A program made the translations under genes and the position numbers. Below are positions 52,554-64,000 of a DNA stretch of 64,000 nt, piece by piece. Origin of the DNA: Verrucomicrobiaceae bacterium (GTDB lineage: Bacteria > Verrucomicrobiota > Verrucomicrobiia > Verrucomicrobiales > Akkermansiaceae); the NCBI GenBank assembly GCA_027491155.1, contig JAIXWR010000020.1, forward strand, positions 62,001 to 126,000, in the 5' to 3' direction. The notes beneath the pieces are model-generated. The model was not told the origin of the DNA, ran no database searches, and saw only the letters and a program-made list of their open reading frames with translations. Each line of letters starts with the position of its first letter. Within the stretch, counting starts at the first letter, position 1.

Positions 52554-54365
52554 CTATTCCTTCGCGATGAGAATCTCGCCGTAGGAGTCGGTGCCGCCGT
52601 CGGCCTTGATCTCGGCTTCAAGGAAGTACCTCGCGGCGGGAGAGTGCTTGGCAACGGTGAAGCGGTAGAGCGTGTGGACGTTCTCCGTTCCGGTGTGACC
52701 CGGTTGGTCGTCGCGGCCGAGGACCTTGTCGCCTTCGAGCAGCGCGACCTTGCGGAAATCGAGGCGATGGGTGCCGCGGGTGTATTGGAAGTCGAAGCTG
52801 TACTCGCCGGGTCCGGTGACCTTCTCACTGACGTCCCAGCGTTTGGTCACCCAGTCCGCCTTCAGGTCGTCGGGCGACCATTCGGCCCCTCGCTCCGGCA
52901 CCGCGAGGACCGCGCCGGCTTCCTTGAAAGCAACCGGCAGCGGCTCCATCGACTTCCACAAGCCGCGGGTGAAGTCGGGGATGGCCACGGGCATGCTGCC
53001 GGTGGCGACGGAGAGCGACGACAGCTCGATGATCGAGCTCCAGGCCGCGGCATCGTAAACCACGCTGTCCGGCGTGATGCCCTGGCGGATGCAGTCGAGG
53101 TGCCGCCAGTTCATCACGAAGTCCATGCCGCCGTGGCCGCCGCCCCTGGCCCGCTCCTCGAGCTTGCGCCACAGCGGGTGGGTGAAGAGCTTGCGCATGC
53201 GGTTGAGGTCGGCGTCGCTCATCCATTCGTGCGATCCGCCGGCATCGAGCCGGTATTTCCGCGGCTCTTCCAGCGCCAGCCGTGCGGGGTAGTCGAAGAA
53301 CGTACCGCCGGTGCCGGACAACGCGTTGATCCGGCTGTAAGGGCGCGGGCTGATGATGTCGTGCTGGATCATGATCGTGCGGCCGCGCTCGGTCTTGATC
53401 ATCGACGTGTTCATGTCGCCGCAGATGTATTTCTCATTGTCGTGCTTGCCGCCGTTCGGGTGCCGCTTGTCGCGCCACGCGGTGAGGCCGGTTTCGAGCG
53501 AGCTCATCGAAACGAGAAACTTGAACTGGTCGCCGCGGCCGATGCCGAGGTACTGGGCGACCGGGCCGAGGCCGTGGGTCGGATAGAGGTTGCCGTCGTA
53601 CTGGAGATGATAGTCGCGCCGCCAGTCGCCTTCGGTGCCGAGGGAGTAGAGCATGCCTCGGAGGTCGTGGATGTAGGCGCATTCGGCGTGGGTCAGTTCG
53701 CCGAAGACGCCCTCGCGGACCATGTTGAGGACGAACAGCTCGTTCTCGCCGTAGCAGCAGTTTTCCAGCATCACGCAGTGCCTTTGGGTCCGCTCGCTGG
53801 TGTCGACGAGTTGCCACCCTTCATCGACCGTGACCGTGGCCGAGACCTCGACGAAGGCGTGCTTGCCGTGCTTCATCGCCGCCACGGCCATCGGGACGTG
53901 CCAGGCCCAGGGCGTGGAAATGTAGACGACGTCGATGTCCTCGCGCGCCACCATCTTTTCCCAGATGTCCTCGGTGCCGCCGTAAACTTCGGGCCGCTTG
54001 CCGCGGACCTGCTGGCAGCGGTCGGCGGCGCGTTCCGCCCGGTCGGCGCGCAGGTCGCAAACGGCGACCACTTCGGTGAACTCGATGTTGAGGCTGTCGT
54101 TGAGATGGGTCATGCCGCGGCTGAGCCCGATGTGGGCGACGCGGACCTTGTCCAATGGCTTGGTCGTGAGATCGTGCACCGGCTTCTGTCCAGCGGGCCG
54201 CGGCCGGGTGTTGACGATGTCCGGGCGGATGACGATGCCGGACGGCAAGGTCACCGGACCGGCCGCCGCCTCCGCGCCGGAGGTGCCGCCGAGGAAGCCG
54301 GCAAAGGAGGTGGCGAGTCCGCCGAGGGCGGTGGATTTCAGGAGATCGCGGCGGGTGGGGTCCAT
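52554..54365 (-). CDS. GH109-type Gfo/Idh/MocA protein, Tat exported, with C-terminal extra domain
   Basis: 603 residues. A twin-arginine signal RRDLLKSTALGGLATSFAGFL is at 5-25. A Rossmann NAD domain follows (about 70-200: VRVAHIGLSRGMTHLND, FTEVVAVCDLRADRAERAADRC, DIDVVYISTPWAWHVPMAVAAMKHGKHAFVEVS). Then GH109 blocks: HDLRGMLYS, GDWRRDYHLQYDGNLYPTHGLGPVAQYLGI, and CGDMNTSMIKTERGRTIMIQHDIISPRPYSRI. GH109 proteins are NAD-dependent alpha-N-acetylgalactosaminidases. About 125 residues beyond the usual end form a beta-rich module (GEYSFDFQYTRGTHRLDFRKV). Convergent with the ABC permease (12 bp). Confidence 0.9.
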   Translation of the reverse strand: MDPTRRDLLKSTALGGLATSFAGFLGGTSGAEAAAGPVTLPSGIVIRPDIVNTRPRPAGQKPVHDLTTKPLDKVRVAHIGLSRGMTHLNDSLNIEFTEVVAVCDLRADRAERAADRCQQVRGKRPEVYGGTEDIWEKMVAREDIDVVYISTPWAWHVPMAVAAMKHGKHAFVEVSATVTVDEGWQLVDTSERTQRHCVMLENCCYGENELFVLNMVREGVFGELTHAECAYIHDLRGMLYSLGTEGDWRRDYHLQYDGNLYPTHGLGPVAQYLGIGRGDQFKFLVSMSSLETGLTAWRDKRHPNGGKHDNEKYICGDMNTSMIKTERGRTIMIQHDIISPRPYSRINALSGTGGTFFDYPARLALEEPRKYRLDAGGSHEWMSDADLNRMRKLFTHPLWRKLEERARGGGHGGMDFVMNWRHLDCIRQGITPDSVVYDAAAWSSIIELSSLSVATGSMPVAIPDFTRGLWKSMEPLPVAFKEAGAVLAVPERGAEWSPDDLKADWVTKRWDVSEKVTGPGEYSFDFQYTRGTHRLDFRKVALLEGDKVLGRDDQPGHTGTENVHTLYRFTVAKHSPAARYFLEAEIKADGGTDSYGEILIAKE

Positions 54366-54503
54366 GGAATCCTGCTGCAACGAAGCGGCGGACGGGTTCC
54401 TTGCAGAGCGGCGCGACACCAGATGGCATTTGCGGAGGAACGATGTGCGGGATTCTCCCATCGGATGCTGGGCTTCCGGCAAGCGATGCGTTAGAAGCCC
54501 GGA

Positions 54504-55604
54504 ATGAAGCTTCAGTGGTGGATCGCGCCCGCTTGCCTGGTGGCGGGGATCTGGATCGGAAGGATGGGCGTCGCTCCGGCATCGGACGGGGAGGGGTCCG
54601 CGTCCGCCGGGAGAGCGGATGGGAAATCGATGGAACGGCGGAAGGCGGAGCGGAGCGCCGGCGCGGCATCGGCCTACGGCAAGCTCCGTTCCGAGATCCG
54701 CGGGGCGTCGCCGGTCCGCATGGCGGAGCTTCTCAAGAGGGCGCTGCTTCATCCCGACGCCCTGGAGCGCCGGGCGCTGGTGATCGCGTGCTTCGAAGGG
54801 ATGGATGCCACGAACTGGCTCGGGATGTACCAGCAGTTCACCGAAGTGACGAGGGAGTCCGGCGTGATCCATCCGACCGATCAACGGATGTCGCTGATGG
54901 TCGTCGGCCGCAATGGCGGGCAGGAAGCGGCGGAGTGGTTCAAGGAGAACGCCGGGCCGGAACAATTGCGAGAGGTCGTCTGGGGCTGGGCGCAGGAGGA
55001 TCCCGCGGCGGCGGTGACCTGGCTGAATGCCGGTCCGGTCGACGATCCCGCGCTGCGCCACCGCCTGCTGTCGGTCGCCCTCGGCGGCGCGGCCCATCGC
55101 GACGGGATCGCCGCCGAGGCCATGCTCGATGCTCTCCCGCTCGAAGACCGCTTGGCCTGCGTAAGCGATTTCACCTGGAACCTGGCCCAGCGCGACGGCA
55201 TGGACGCGGCGGTCGAATGGACGGTGAAAGCGAACCAAAGGGCCGGTGCCGATCCCGCTTACAAGGCGAAGATCGCGGCCAACGTGGTCGACCGGATCCT
55301 CGACGCCTGTGAGGAAGTGGAAGGTGCCCGCGGGGCCGCGGAGCGGATGGCGCGGATCATCGCGTCCGATGCCACCCAGGCGGACAAGATGAAGCTCTTC
55401 ATCGCCCGCCTGCCGGCCGACCAGCCCTTCGAGTTCCTCGCCGGGATTTCGAAGACTCCGGTGGCTGCCAGCGGTGAGATAAGGGACCGGATCGAAGACC
55501 ACCTCTCCCACCTGGCAGCCACCCGGAAGCAGGCGGCGCTCGACTGGCTTGCCAAGCATCCGGACGATCCGCTCGCAGCCGAGCTACGGACTTTGGTCCG
55601 TTGA
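54504..55604 (+). CDS. Membrane-anchored alpha-helical repeat protein, unknown
   Basis: 366 residues. A single N-terminal hydrophobic segment (LQWWIAPACLVAGIWIGRMGV) anchors or exports it. A low-complexity stretch follows, then tandem short helices with recurring patterns such as EAAEWFKENAGPEQLREVVWGWAQEDPAAAVTWLNA and DAAVEWTVKANQRAGADP. These resemble TPR/HEAT-like scaffold repeats. No named family recognised. Divergent from the GH109 gene. Confidence 0.75.
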   Translation: MKLQWWIAPACLVAGIWIGRMGVAPASDGEGSASAGRADGKSMERRKAERSAGAASAYGKLRSEIRGASPVRMAELLKRALLHPDALERRALVIACFEGMDATNWLGMYQQFTEVTRESGVIHPTDQRMSLMVVGRNGGQEAAEWFKENAGPEQLREVVWGWAQEDPAAAVTWLNAGPVDDPALRHRLLSVALGGAAHRDGIAAEAMLDALPLEDRLACVSDFTWNLAQRDGMDAAVEWTVKANQRAGADPAYKAKIAANVVDRILDACEEVEGARGAAERMARIIASDATQADKMKLFIARLPADQPFEFLAGISKTPVAASGEIRDRIEDHLSHLAATRKQAALDWLAKHPDDPLAAELRTLVR

Positions 55605-55735
55605 TGAAGGGCTGTGTCCGGAACTGCCGGTGCCTTGGTTTGCGGAATCTTTGGCCCGTCATCCGCCCCGGGGTTCAGGTCTAAACCTACTCGGCAGATG
55701 TTTGGTAATGGTAATTCGCGCTTTTCCGTCCCCGA

Positions 55736-56467
55736 TCACAGCCGATCCCACCAGCGGGCGGTGTCGGCGAGCCTTTGCATCTCGGCCTTGTAGCGGGCCG
55801 GCACGTCGGAGCGGCGGATGGTCGTCTTTTTCAAGGGCGGATAGGCCTTGCGGATCCGCGGCTGGTCCGCGGCGAACTCGTCGGTGGCGGCGATCATGCC
55901 TTCGGCGAAAATCGGGAAGCCCAGCAGGTTGCGGCCGGTGATCGCGAGCGAGTGGAAGCGCCCGACGTAGGTCGCCTCGCCGGCCCGCACCTGGAGGGGC
56001 ACCTTGATCGGCTTGCGGTTCATCACGGTGACCGGGCCGGAGCTTCCCATGCCGGTCATCGACCAGCCGGTGATCTCGTAGTCGCCCGCCGGGAGCGGGA
56101 TGGCGATGACCTCGCTCGGCTTGCCGCCGCCCCTGAGGTAGGGGTCGCGGTTTTCGGGCATGACGATCGGAACCAGCACGGCCATTTCCTCCTTCGCCGC
56201 GCCGGTGCCGCGGACATAGACGCTGCTGTTCGCGCCGCGCGATCCCGGCTGGCCTTTCCGGTCCAGGGTCGCGCTGTGGAAAGAGCCGACGATGTAGCCT
56301 TCGCCCGGCTGGAGCCCGCGGGCTTGCAGCGTGCCGGCATCCAGCGGGTAGCGGGCCGAGACGCAGGAGCTCAGGGCGAGCGCCGAGGCGGCGGCGAGGA
56401 ATCCCGGAAGGAAAGGCAACTTGCGAAGGGAACGAAACGCGCGGCGGAAGGAAGCGGGGAAAGGCAT
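55736..56467 (-). CDS. Predicted lipoprotein, unknown function
   Basis: 243 residues from the ATG before PFPASFRRAF; a further 12 in-frame codons upstream are weaker. An Arg-rich n-region and hydrophobic core end at the lipobox ALSSC. The mature protein is beta-rich: GEGYIVGSFHSATLDRKG, EVIAIPLPAGDYEITGWSM, YVGRFHSLAITGRNLLGFPIF. I do not recognise a family; the pattern resembles small envelope lipoproteins with jelly-roll-like strands. Convergent with the helical repeat gene. Confidence 0.75.
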   Translation of the reverse strand: MPFPASFRRAFRSLRKLPFLPGFLAAASALALSSCVSARYPLDAGTLQARGLQPGEGYIVGSFHSATLDRKGQPGSRGANSSVYVRGTGAAKEEMAVLVPIVMPENRDPYLRGGGKPSEVIAIPLPAGDYEITGWSMTGMGSSGPVTVMNRKPIKVPLQVRAGEATYVGRFHSLAITGRNLLGFPIFAEGMIAATDEFAADQPRIRKAYPPLKKTTIRRSDVPARYKAEMQRLADTARWWDRL

Positions 56468-56545
56468 GGCGTGGATCGGATGGGAAGAGCGGCGGCATTC
56501 CAAACCGGCAGCCGCCCGCCGTCACGGGAGAATCCCGCAGCCACG

Positions 56546-56576
56546 AAAAAAGGCGGCTTGTTGCCAAGCCGCCTTT
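56546..56576 (-). terminator. Rho-independent terminator of katG
   Basis: 12-bp perfect stem AAAGGCGGCTTG/CAAGCCGCCTTT, TTGC loop, and a T-run on the minus strand. It lies 28 bp beyond the katG stop. Confidence 0.93.
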
Positions 56577-56604
56577 GAAGATGCCGGTCCGGATCCTTGC
56601 GGGA

Positions 56605-60316
<3,712 letters not shown>

Positions 60317-60326
60317 CGCACGACGC

Positions 60327-60704
60327 CTATTTCTCGCCGCTGGCGGTGGCAGCCTCCGCGGGAGCGGCCGGAGCCTGCGGGCTGAGGCAGCGCTGGTTCG
60401 GCTGGTGGTAGCCCAGCAGGCAGCCGTCGCGGGTGAAGCGGAGTTCCCGCTCCGTGCCGGGCACGATGCGCAGACCTTCGTAGCCCGGGGCCTGGGAGTA
60501 ATCGAAAGCACCCGCGCTGACCTTCCATGTCAGACGCCGGTCGTCCGGCCAGGGCCGCTGCACGATCAGAATCGTCGCTTGGTCCGCCCACGCTTCGCGC
60601 CGCGCGATCTCGGTCCGGGATTGTTCGAAGATCGCATTCTGGGTGACCCGGTTGCCGCAGCCGGCAAGCACGAGAGGCAGGAGGAGAAGAAGCAGCGCAC
60701 GCAT
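60327..60704 (-). CDS. Predicted lipoprotein, unknown function
   Basis: 125 residues with a lipoprotein signal (LLLLLPLVLAGC, Cys16). The mature part is short, with ATILIVQRPWPDDRRLTWKVSAGAFDYSQAPGYEGLRIVPGTERELRFTRDG and an Ala/Pro-rich tail. No family recognised. Convergent with the propeller gene (10 bp). Confidence 0.72.
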   Translation of the reverse strand: MRALLLLLLPLVLAGCGNRVTQNAIFEQSRTEIARREAWADQATILIVQRPWPDDRRLTWKVSAGAFDYSQAPGYEGLRIVPGTERELRFTRDGCLLGYHQPNQRCLSPQAPAAPAEAATASGEK

Positions 60705-60914
60705 GATGTTGGAAGTCCGGGTGGTTGCGAACTCCGGACGGCATCCCGGACCGCTCGCAATGAGCCTGCTTACCGGGAATCCCCCGGGGCGGCAAATGGA
60801 TTTCCGGAGCGGAAGGCCTCCCTTGCAAAAGGCCCCGAAAAGAGTGAAGCTTCCCTTAATTTCCAGCCGGACAAATCATCCGGCGAGCCAAACCAACGTC
60901 CGCCCCGCCATCCG

Positions 60915-61526
60915 ATGCCCTCACGTATTTCTGAAATCGCGGATTCCCTGCGGCAGATCGGGGAGATCCAGGTCAGCGATTGGGACCTGAAGGGGCTCCT
61001 GAACACCGATATCAAGGACCTGGAGATCGGCACGTCGCTGCGGAAGCTGGGGAACCGCAAGGTGCTGGAGTGGGATTTCAAGGAGGCCCTGCCGAAGGTC
61101 CACAAGCTTGCCTACCAGGAAGTCGATCTGGTCGGGTGGGTCAAACGGGCGGCTCACTACAAGGTGATGGAGTGGGATTTCCGGAGTGCCGCGGACGGAG
61201 ATCCCGCAGGTCCGGAAGTGCCGGACCCGGAGAAGATGCAGGAACTCATCGGGAGGTTGAAAGGCTTCCTCCACTTCGTCGCGGTCAACCTGATCGACGA
61301 ACCGGACCGCGCCCAGATCCGCATCCAGGAGATCGCGCCCGGGGTGCTGCGCTTCAAGCTGGTGGTCACCGGCGGCGACCTCAAGACCCTGCTGGGCCGC
61401 GACGGCTGCACGGCATCGGCCATCCGCAACCTCCTCAAGGTTGCGGCACGGGCGGAAGGGGTCCACGCCCTGCTGCAGATCCTTTCCCAGGAAGAGGACG
61501 TGGCGCAGGCGATGCGGGACCGCTGA
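60915..61526 (+). CDS. KH-domain RNA-binding protein with N-terminal WDF repeats
   Basis: 203 residues. The C-terminal about 70 residues form a KhpA-like KH domain with the GxxG loop GRDG (KTLLGRDGCTASAIRNLLKVAARAEG). The N-terminal half holds three copies of a repeat ending VSDWDLKGL, VLEWDFKEAL and VMEWDFRSA, about 40 residues apart. Such KH proteins bind mRNA; the repeats may add protein contacts. Start at ATG before PSRISEIADSL. Convergent with the PEP-CTERM gene (18 bp). Confidence 0.85.
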   Translation: MPSRISEIADSLRQIGEIQVSDWDLKGLLNTDIKDLEIGTSLRKLGNRKVLEWDFKEALPKVHKLAYQEVDLVGWVKRAAHYKVMEWDFRSAADGDPAGPEVPDPEKMQELIGRLKGFLHFVAVNLIDEPDRAQIRIQEIAPGVLRFKLVVTGGDLKTLLGRDGCTASAIRNLLKVAARAEGVHALLQILSQEEDVAQAMRDR

Positions 61527-61544
61527 GGACCGGCGCTTTCCGCA

Positions 61545-63206
61545 TCAGCGGAGGCGACGGCGGCGGAGCATGGCCAGCGCGCCGATCCCCGCCAGCAGGG
61601 CAGCGGAAGGCTCCGGAATGATCGTCACCGCCAGGCTTCCCTCGCTGAAGTAGGCCGAACGGCCGCCGCCCAGGTCGAGCGCGTTGCCTGCGCCGAAGTT
61701 GGCGAGGTTGGTGGTATCCAGCGTGAAGTCGCCGAGCACCAGCGTGTGGGTTCCCACGGCGGCGGTGTTCACGTCGAAGCCGATGATGTCGCCGAAGTCG
61801 AAGCCGCCGAAGGACAGGGTGGTGCCCGGGGCGAGGGTGAGAAGTCCCTGGCTGATGTCGAGCGTGCCGCCGGCGGCGATGTTCACGTTGCCGGTGATGC
61901 CGGAGCCGGCATCGCCCGAACCGATCGAGCCGGTCCCGGTGACGCTGACGGTGCCGCTGCTGGTGAGCGCGCCGGTGACGTAGAGCGTGCCGGCGGAAAC
62001 GAGGATCGAGCCGACGCTGTTGCCGTTGCCGGAAAGGGTCAGCGTGCCGTTGCCCTGCTTCTCCAGCGAGCCGGTGCCGACGAGGTTCGCGCCGGTGGTG
62101 ACGTTGAAGCCGTTGGTGTCGATCTTCGCGCCGCCGGACTGCACGTTCACCGTGGTGTTGGCGCTGATGAAGTTGGTCTCGTTGCGCAGCGCCTTGAGGA
62201 CGCCGCCGTTGAGGTTGAGGTTGCCGGTGCCCCCGCCGGTCTCGACCCGCCCGGTGGCCAGGGTGCCGCCGTTCAGGTTGAAGGTGCCGGTGCCGCCGGC
62301 GTTTTCGCCGACCATGGTCTTGTTGCCATCGGTCCAGGTGCCGCCCGACTGGTTGACCGTGCCGGTGCCGCCGCCGGCGCCGATGGTGGTGAAGGCGCCC
62401 GTGTTCACGGTGCCGGAGGTGACCGAACCGCCGGTCATGTTGAAGGTCCCGTTGCCGCCGGCCGCGATGCCGACGACCATCCACGATGCGGTCGAGATGC
62501 TGCCGCCGGACTGGTTGAAGGTGTGGCTGCCGCCGTTGCCGATGCGGATTTCACCGCCGCCGAGGGTCGCGATGGAGCCGGCCGACATGTCGCTGGTCGC
62601 GCCGTTGCGGAAGTTCGCGTTGCGGGCGGCGGAGATCGATCCGGTGAAGCTGGAAACGGCGAGGTTCTGGAGGTCCGGGCTGCCGTTCGAAGTGCTGGCG
62701 TTGGTGGTGGTCAGGCTGCCTGCGCCGCTGACGTTGATCTGGCCGCTGGCCCCGCCGTTGCCGACGATCCGGCCGGCGGTGAAAGTGCCGCCGTTCACGT
62801 TGATGGTGCCGGCGCCGAAGCGGACGTCGTTGTCCGTCGTGTAGGAACCTCCGGCATTCACGTTGAAGGTGCCGGTGCCGCCGCCGTTGCCGACGAACAT
62901 CCAGGCGGCATTGGTGTTGAGCGAGCCGCCGTTGTTGATCTCGAGCCGGCCGCTGGTGCCCGTGCCGTTGCCGATCCAGAGGTCGTTGCCGCCGACCGTC
63001 GCCGACTTGTTCACCGCGGTGGTGATCTGGGCGAAGTTGCCGGTGGCGATATTGATGGTCGCCCTGGAATTGATTCCGGGAACGCCGGCGGTCCAGTTGC
63101 CGGCGTTGCTCCAATCCTGGCCGGCCGCTCCGGTCCACGTGGTCTGGGCTTGGGCGGATCCCGCGAGTCCGGCGAGGAACGCGGTCTTGAGCAAGGTACT
63201 TCTCAT
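61545..63206 (-). CDS. PEP-CTERM protein with autotransporter-like beta-helix repeats
   Basis: 553 residues. Signal peptide (1-21, ending AQAQ), then a long Gly/Asn/Thr-rich beta-helix with recurring GGGTGTFN.NAGG and GTFNLNGGTLATG units. The C-terminus is a PEP-CTERM sorting tag (residues about 530-553): IPEPSAALLAGIGALAMLRRRR. The tag directs processing by an exosortase/EpsH and PrsK/PrsR-type system that is not encoded in this window. Start at ATG before RSTLLKTAFLAG; the 51-codon upstream extension is untranslated. Probably extracellular matrix. Confidence 0.93.
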   Translation of the reverse strand: MRSTLLKTAFLAGLAGSAQAQTTWTGAAGQDWSNAGNWTAGVPGINSRATINIATGNFAQITTAVNKSATVGGNDLWIGNGTGTSGRLEINNGGSLNTNAAWMFVGNGGGTGTFNVNAGGSYTTDNDVRFGAGTINVNGGTFTAGRIVGNGGASGQINVSGAGSLTTTNASTSNGSPDLQNLAVSSFTGSISAARNANFRNGATSDMSAGSIATLGGGEIRIGNGGSHTFNQSGGSISTASWMVVGIAAGGNGTFNMTGGSVTSGTVNTGAFTTIGAGGGTGTVNQSGGTWTDGNKTMVGENAGGTGTFNLNGGTLATGRVETGGGTGNLNLNGGVLKALRNETNFISANTTVNVQSGGAKIDTNGFNVTTGANLVGTGSLEKQGNGTLTLSGNGNSVGSILVSAGTLYVTGALTSSGTVSVTGTGSIGSGDAGSGITGNVNIAAGGTLDISQGLLTLAPGTTLSFGGFDFGDIIGFDVNTAAVGTHTLVLGDFTLDTTNLANFGAGNALDLGGGRSAYFSEGSLAVTIIPEPSAALLAGIGALAMLRRRRLR

Positions 63207-63530
63207 GTCGATGGGTCGCTTGGGTTTGCCACGGAAAACCGCGCCTGCTTGGGCGGGCGGAACTCGGGCCGGGACGGGACCATGGCGGAATCGCGGCCGG
63301 CCCGCTTGCTCGTTCCCGGCAATTTTGTGTATGATTTTACCCAAGCGGGTGGGCGGCATCTCCCGTTCGCTGGAGAAGCTAACCCGATCGGGTGAAGGGA
63401 ATGCCTGAGCATCCTTGATCCGTCATCGTGCCGCGAGATCCAGGCGCGCGGAAATGAACTCCAAACCGTGGAGCTTTCCGCCACCCTGCAAACCGTGGCC
63501 GGCCCGGGCGGACGCTCTGCCGCGGGACGC
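63207..63530. other. Intergenic region upstream of the PEP-CTERM gene
   Basis: About 320 bp without gene. It contains the palindrome ACCCGATCGGGT (63383-63394 area) and an A/T-rich segment (TTTTGTGTATGATTTTACC) that could supply a minus-strand promoter for the PEP-CTERM gene. Nothing else was identified. Confidence 0.45.
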
Positions 63531-64000
63531 CTAGCGCGAGACCCTCAGCCGGAGATAGCGCCGGTGGGGCGCGTCCGAGGTGGTGACGCTATCGTCGATG
63601 ACGACCGCCTGACGACCGGCGGCCGGCGATTCCTGAACGGCGTGGGCGGCGAGATTGACGGTGGGCGCCCCGGCGCTGCTGCGGGCGAGCGGGGTCCAGG
63701 AGACAAGGTCCGTGCTGCCTTGCACCTCGTAGATGAGGTCGGTCTTCAAGGGGTCGCGCGTGAAGCCGAAGCGGAGCCGGCCGGAGTTGAGGGAGCTGGG
63801 AAGATGGACGGAGCTTTGGAAGGGATCGGTGGGGGCGAGGCCGAGCGCGTATTTGAGCAGGTTCGGCGTGCCGTCGGCGCTGGCGCTGGCCTCGAGGCCG
63901 CTGAGGGATTCGGCGGACTGGCCGGGTCCGTCGAAGTTCTCCGCACGCCAGATTTCGTAGTCGTAGGTGGCGGAGATCGTGACGCGGGTCATCGGGTCGC
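63531..64000 (-). CDS. C-terminal part of a secreted protein (gene continues beyond window)
   Basis: About 156 codons visible and open to the right window edge. The internal segment GTPNLLKYALGLAPTDPFQ...RLRFGFTRDPLKTDLIYEVQGSTDLVSWTPLARS...RRYLRLRVSR is the C-terminal tail common to large exported verrucomicrobial proteins (YALGLAPT, Y-V-ST-LVSW, ending LRV). The ATG at 63992 is internal, as the frame continues in upstream codons. The catalytic domain, if any, lies outside. The strand is the same as the PEP-CTERM gene. Confidence 0.8.
   Translation of the reverse strand, partial: DPMTRVTISATYDYEIWRAENFDGPGQSAESLSGLEASASADGTPNLLKYALGLAPTDPFQSSVHLPSSLNSGRLRFGFTRDPLKTDLIYEVQGSTDLVSWTPLARSSAGAPTVNLAAHAVQESPAAGRQAVVIDDSVTTSDAPHRRYLRLRVSR

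Noticed and set aside
63207-63260. A sigma-54-like TGGCA...AAGC element upstream of the PEP-CTERM gene
   Set aside because: The GG and GC are 9 bp apart instead of the required 10, and the TTGC part is not matched.

Overview
The window is about 64 kb of GC-rich bacterial chromosome, closed at neither end. The gene content points to Verrucomicrobiota, probably a Luteolibacter/Haloferula-like member of Verrucomicrobiaceae. The reasons are a PEP-CTERM protein with autotransporter-like repeats, a Tat-exported GH109 protein as in Akkermansia, DUF4394 secreted proteins, PL11 and BNR_4 polysaccharide-active candidates, ThuA/sugar-dehydrogenase/cytochrome fusions, and large secreted proteins that share a characteristic C-terminal tail. 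The assignment is inferred from protein families; no rRNA, tRNA or CRISPR was found.

Layout. 1-8 kb: the end of an AbgT-type transporter, a lipoprotein, and both aconitases (acnB then acnA, minus strand) separated by an inverted-repeat-rich spacer. 8-18 kb: a 1568-residue exported fusion (ThuA, glucose/sorbosone dehydrogenase, di-haem cytochrome c, repeated modules), several envelope genes, and a DUF1254/DUF1214 gene divergent from an AraC regulator. 17.9-18.5 kb: a scar with the 3' relic of a secreted-protein gene and a possible IS66 transposase relic. 18.5-24 kb: a copper-handling island on the minus strand (Cys-rich exported peptide, outer-membrane protein, HMA protein, CsoR repressor, Cys-pair metal permease, a multicopper oxidase fused to a CopB-like barrel, two YHS-like lipoproteins). 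24-28.4 kb: prfB with its programmed frameshift, mscL, an azurin/cytochrome c pair, glnB behind a near-perfect sigma-54 promoter, and a lone type II secretion F gene. 28.5-41 kb: PL11 lyase, a three-gene glycosyltransferase/deacetylase operon, a PIN/ribbon-helix-helix toxin-antitoxin pair overlapping a CSD-DUF1294 gene, ThuA, a DASS transporter and a broken DUF4394 copy. 41-52.5 kb: SGNH hydrolase, flavin-dependent halogenase, intact DUF4394, BNR_4 protein, AEC transporter, TPR lipoprotein and an ABC/FtsX export module. 52.5-64 kb: GH109, katG, a PQQ-type propeller, a KH-domain protein, a PEP-CTERM protein, and the tail of another secreted protein cut by the window end.

How the genes work together. 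The clearest functional unit is the copper island. A CsoR with the C-H-C copper-site pattern sits immediately behind its own probable operator, and the downstream genes run with short gaps or 4-bp overlaps. The products cover periplasmic capture, membrane efflux, oxidation of Cu(I), and outer-membrane anchoring. The nearby azurin/cytochrome pair is another copper-dependent electron-transfer unit. The carbohydrate genes (PL11, BNR_4, GH109, SGNH, ThuA/GSDH) suggest a polysaccharide-degrading lifestyle. Most other genes are housekeeping or single conserved envelope proteins.
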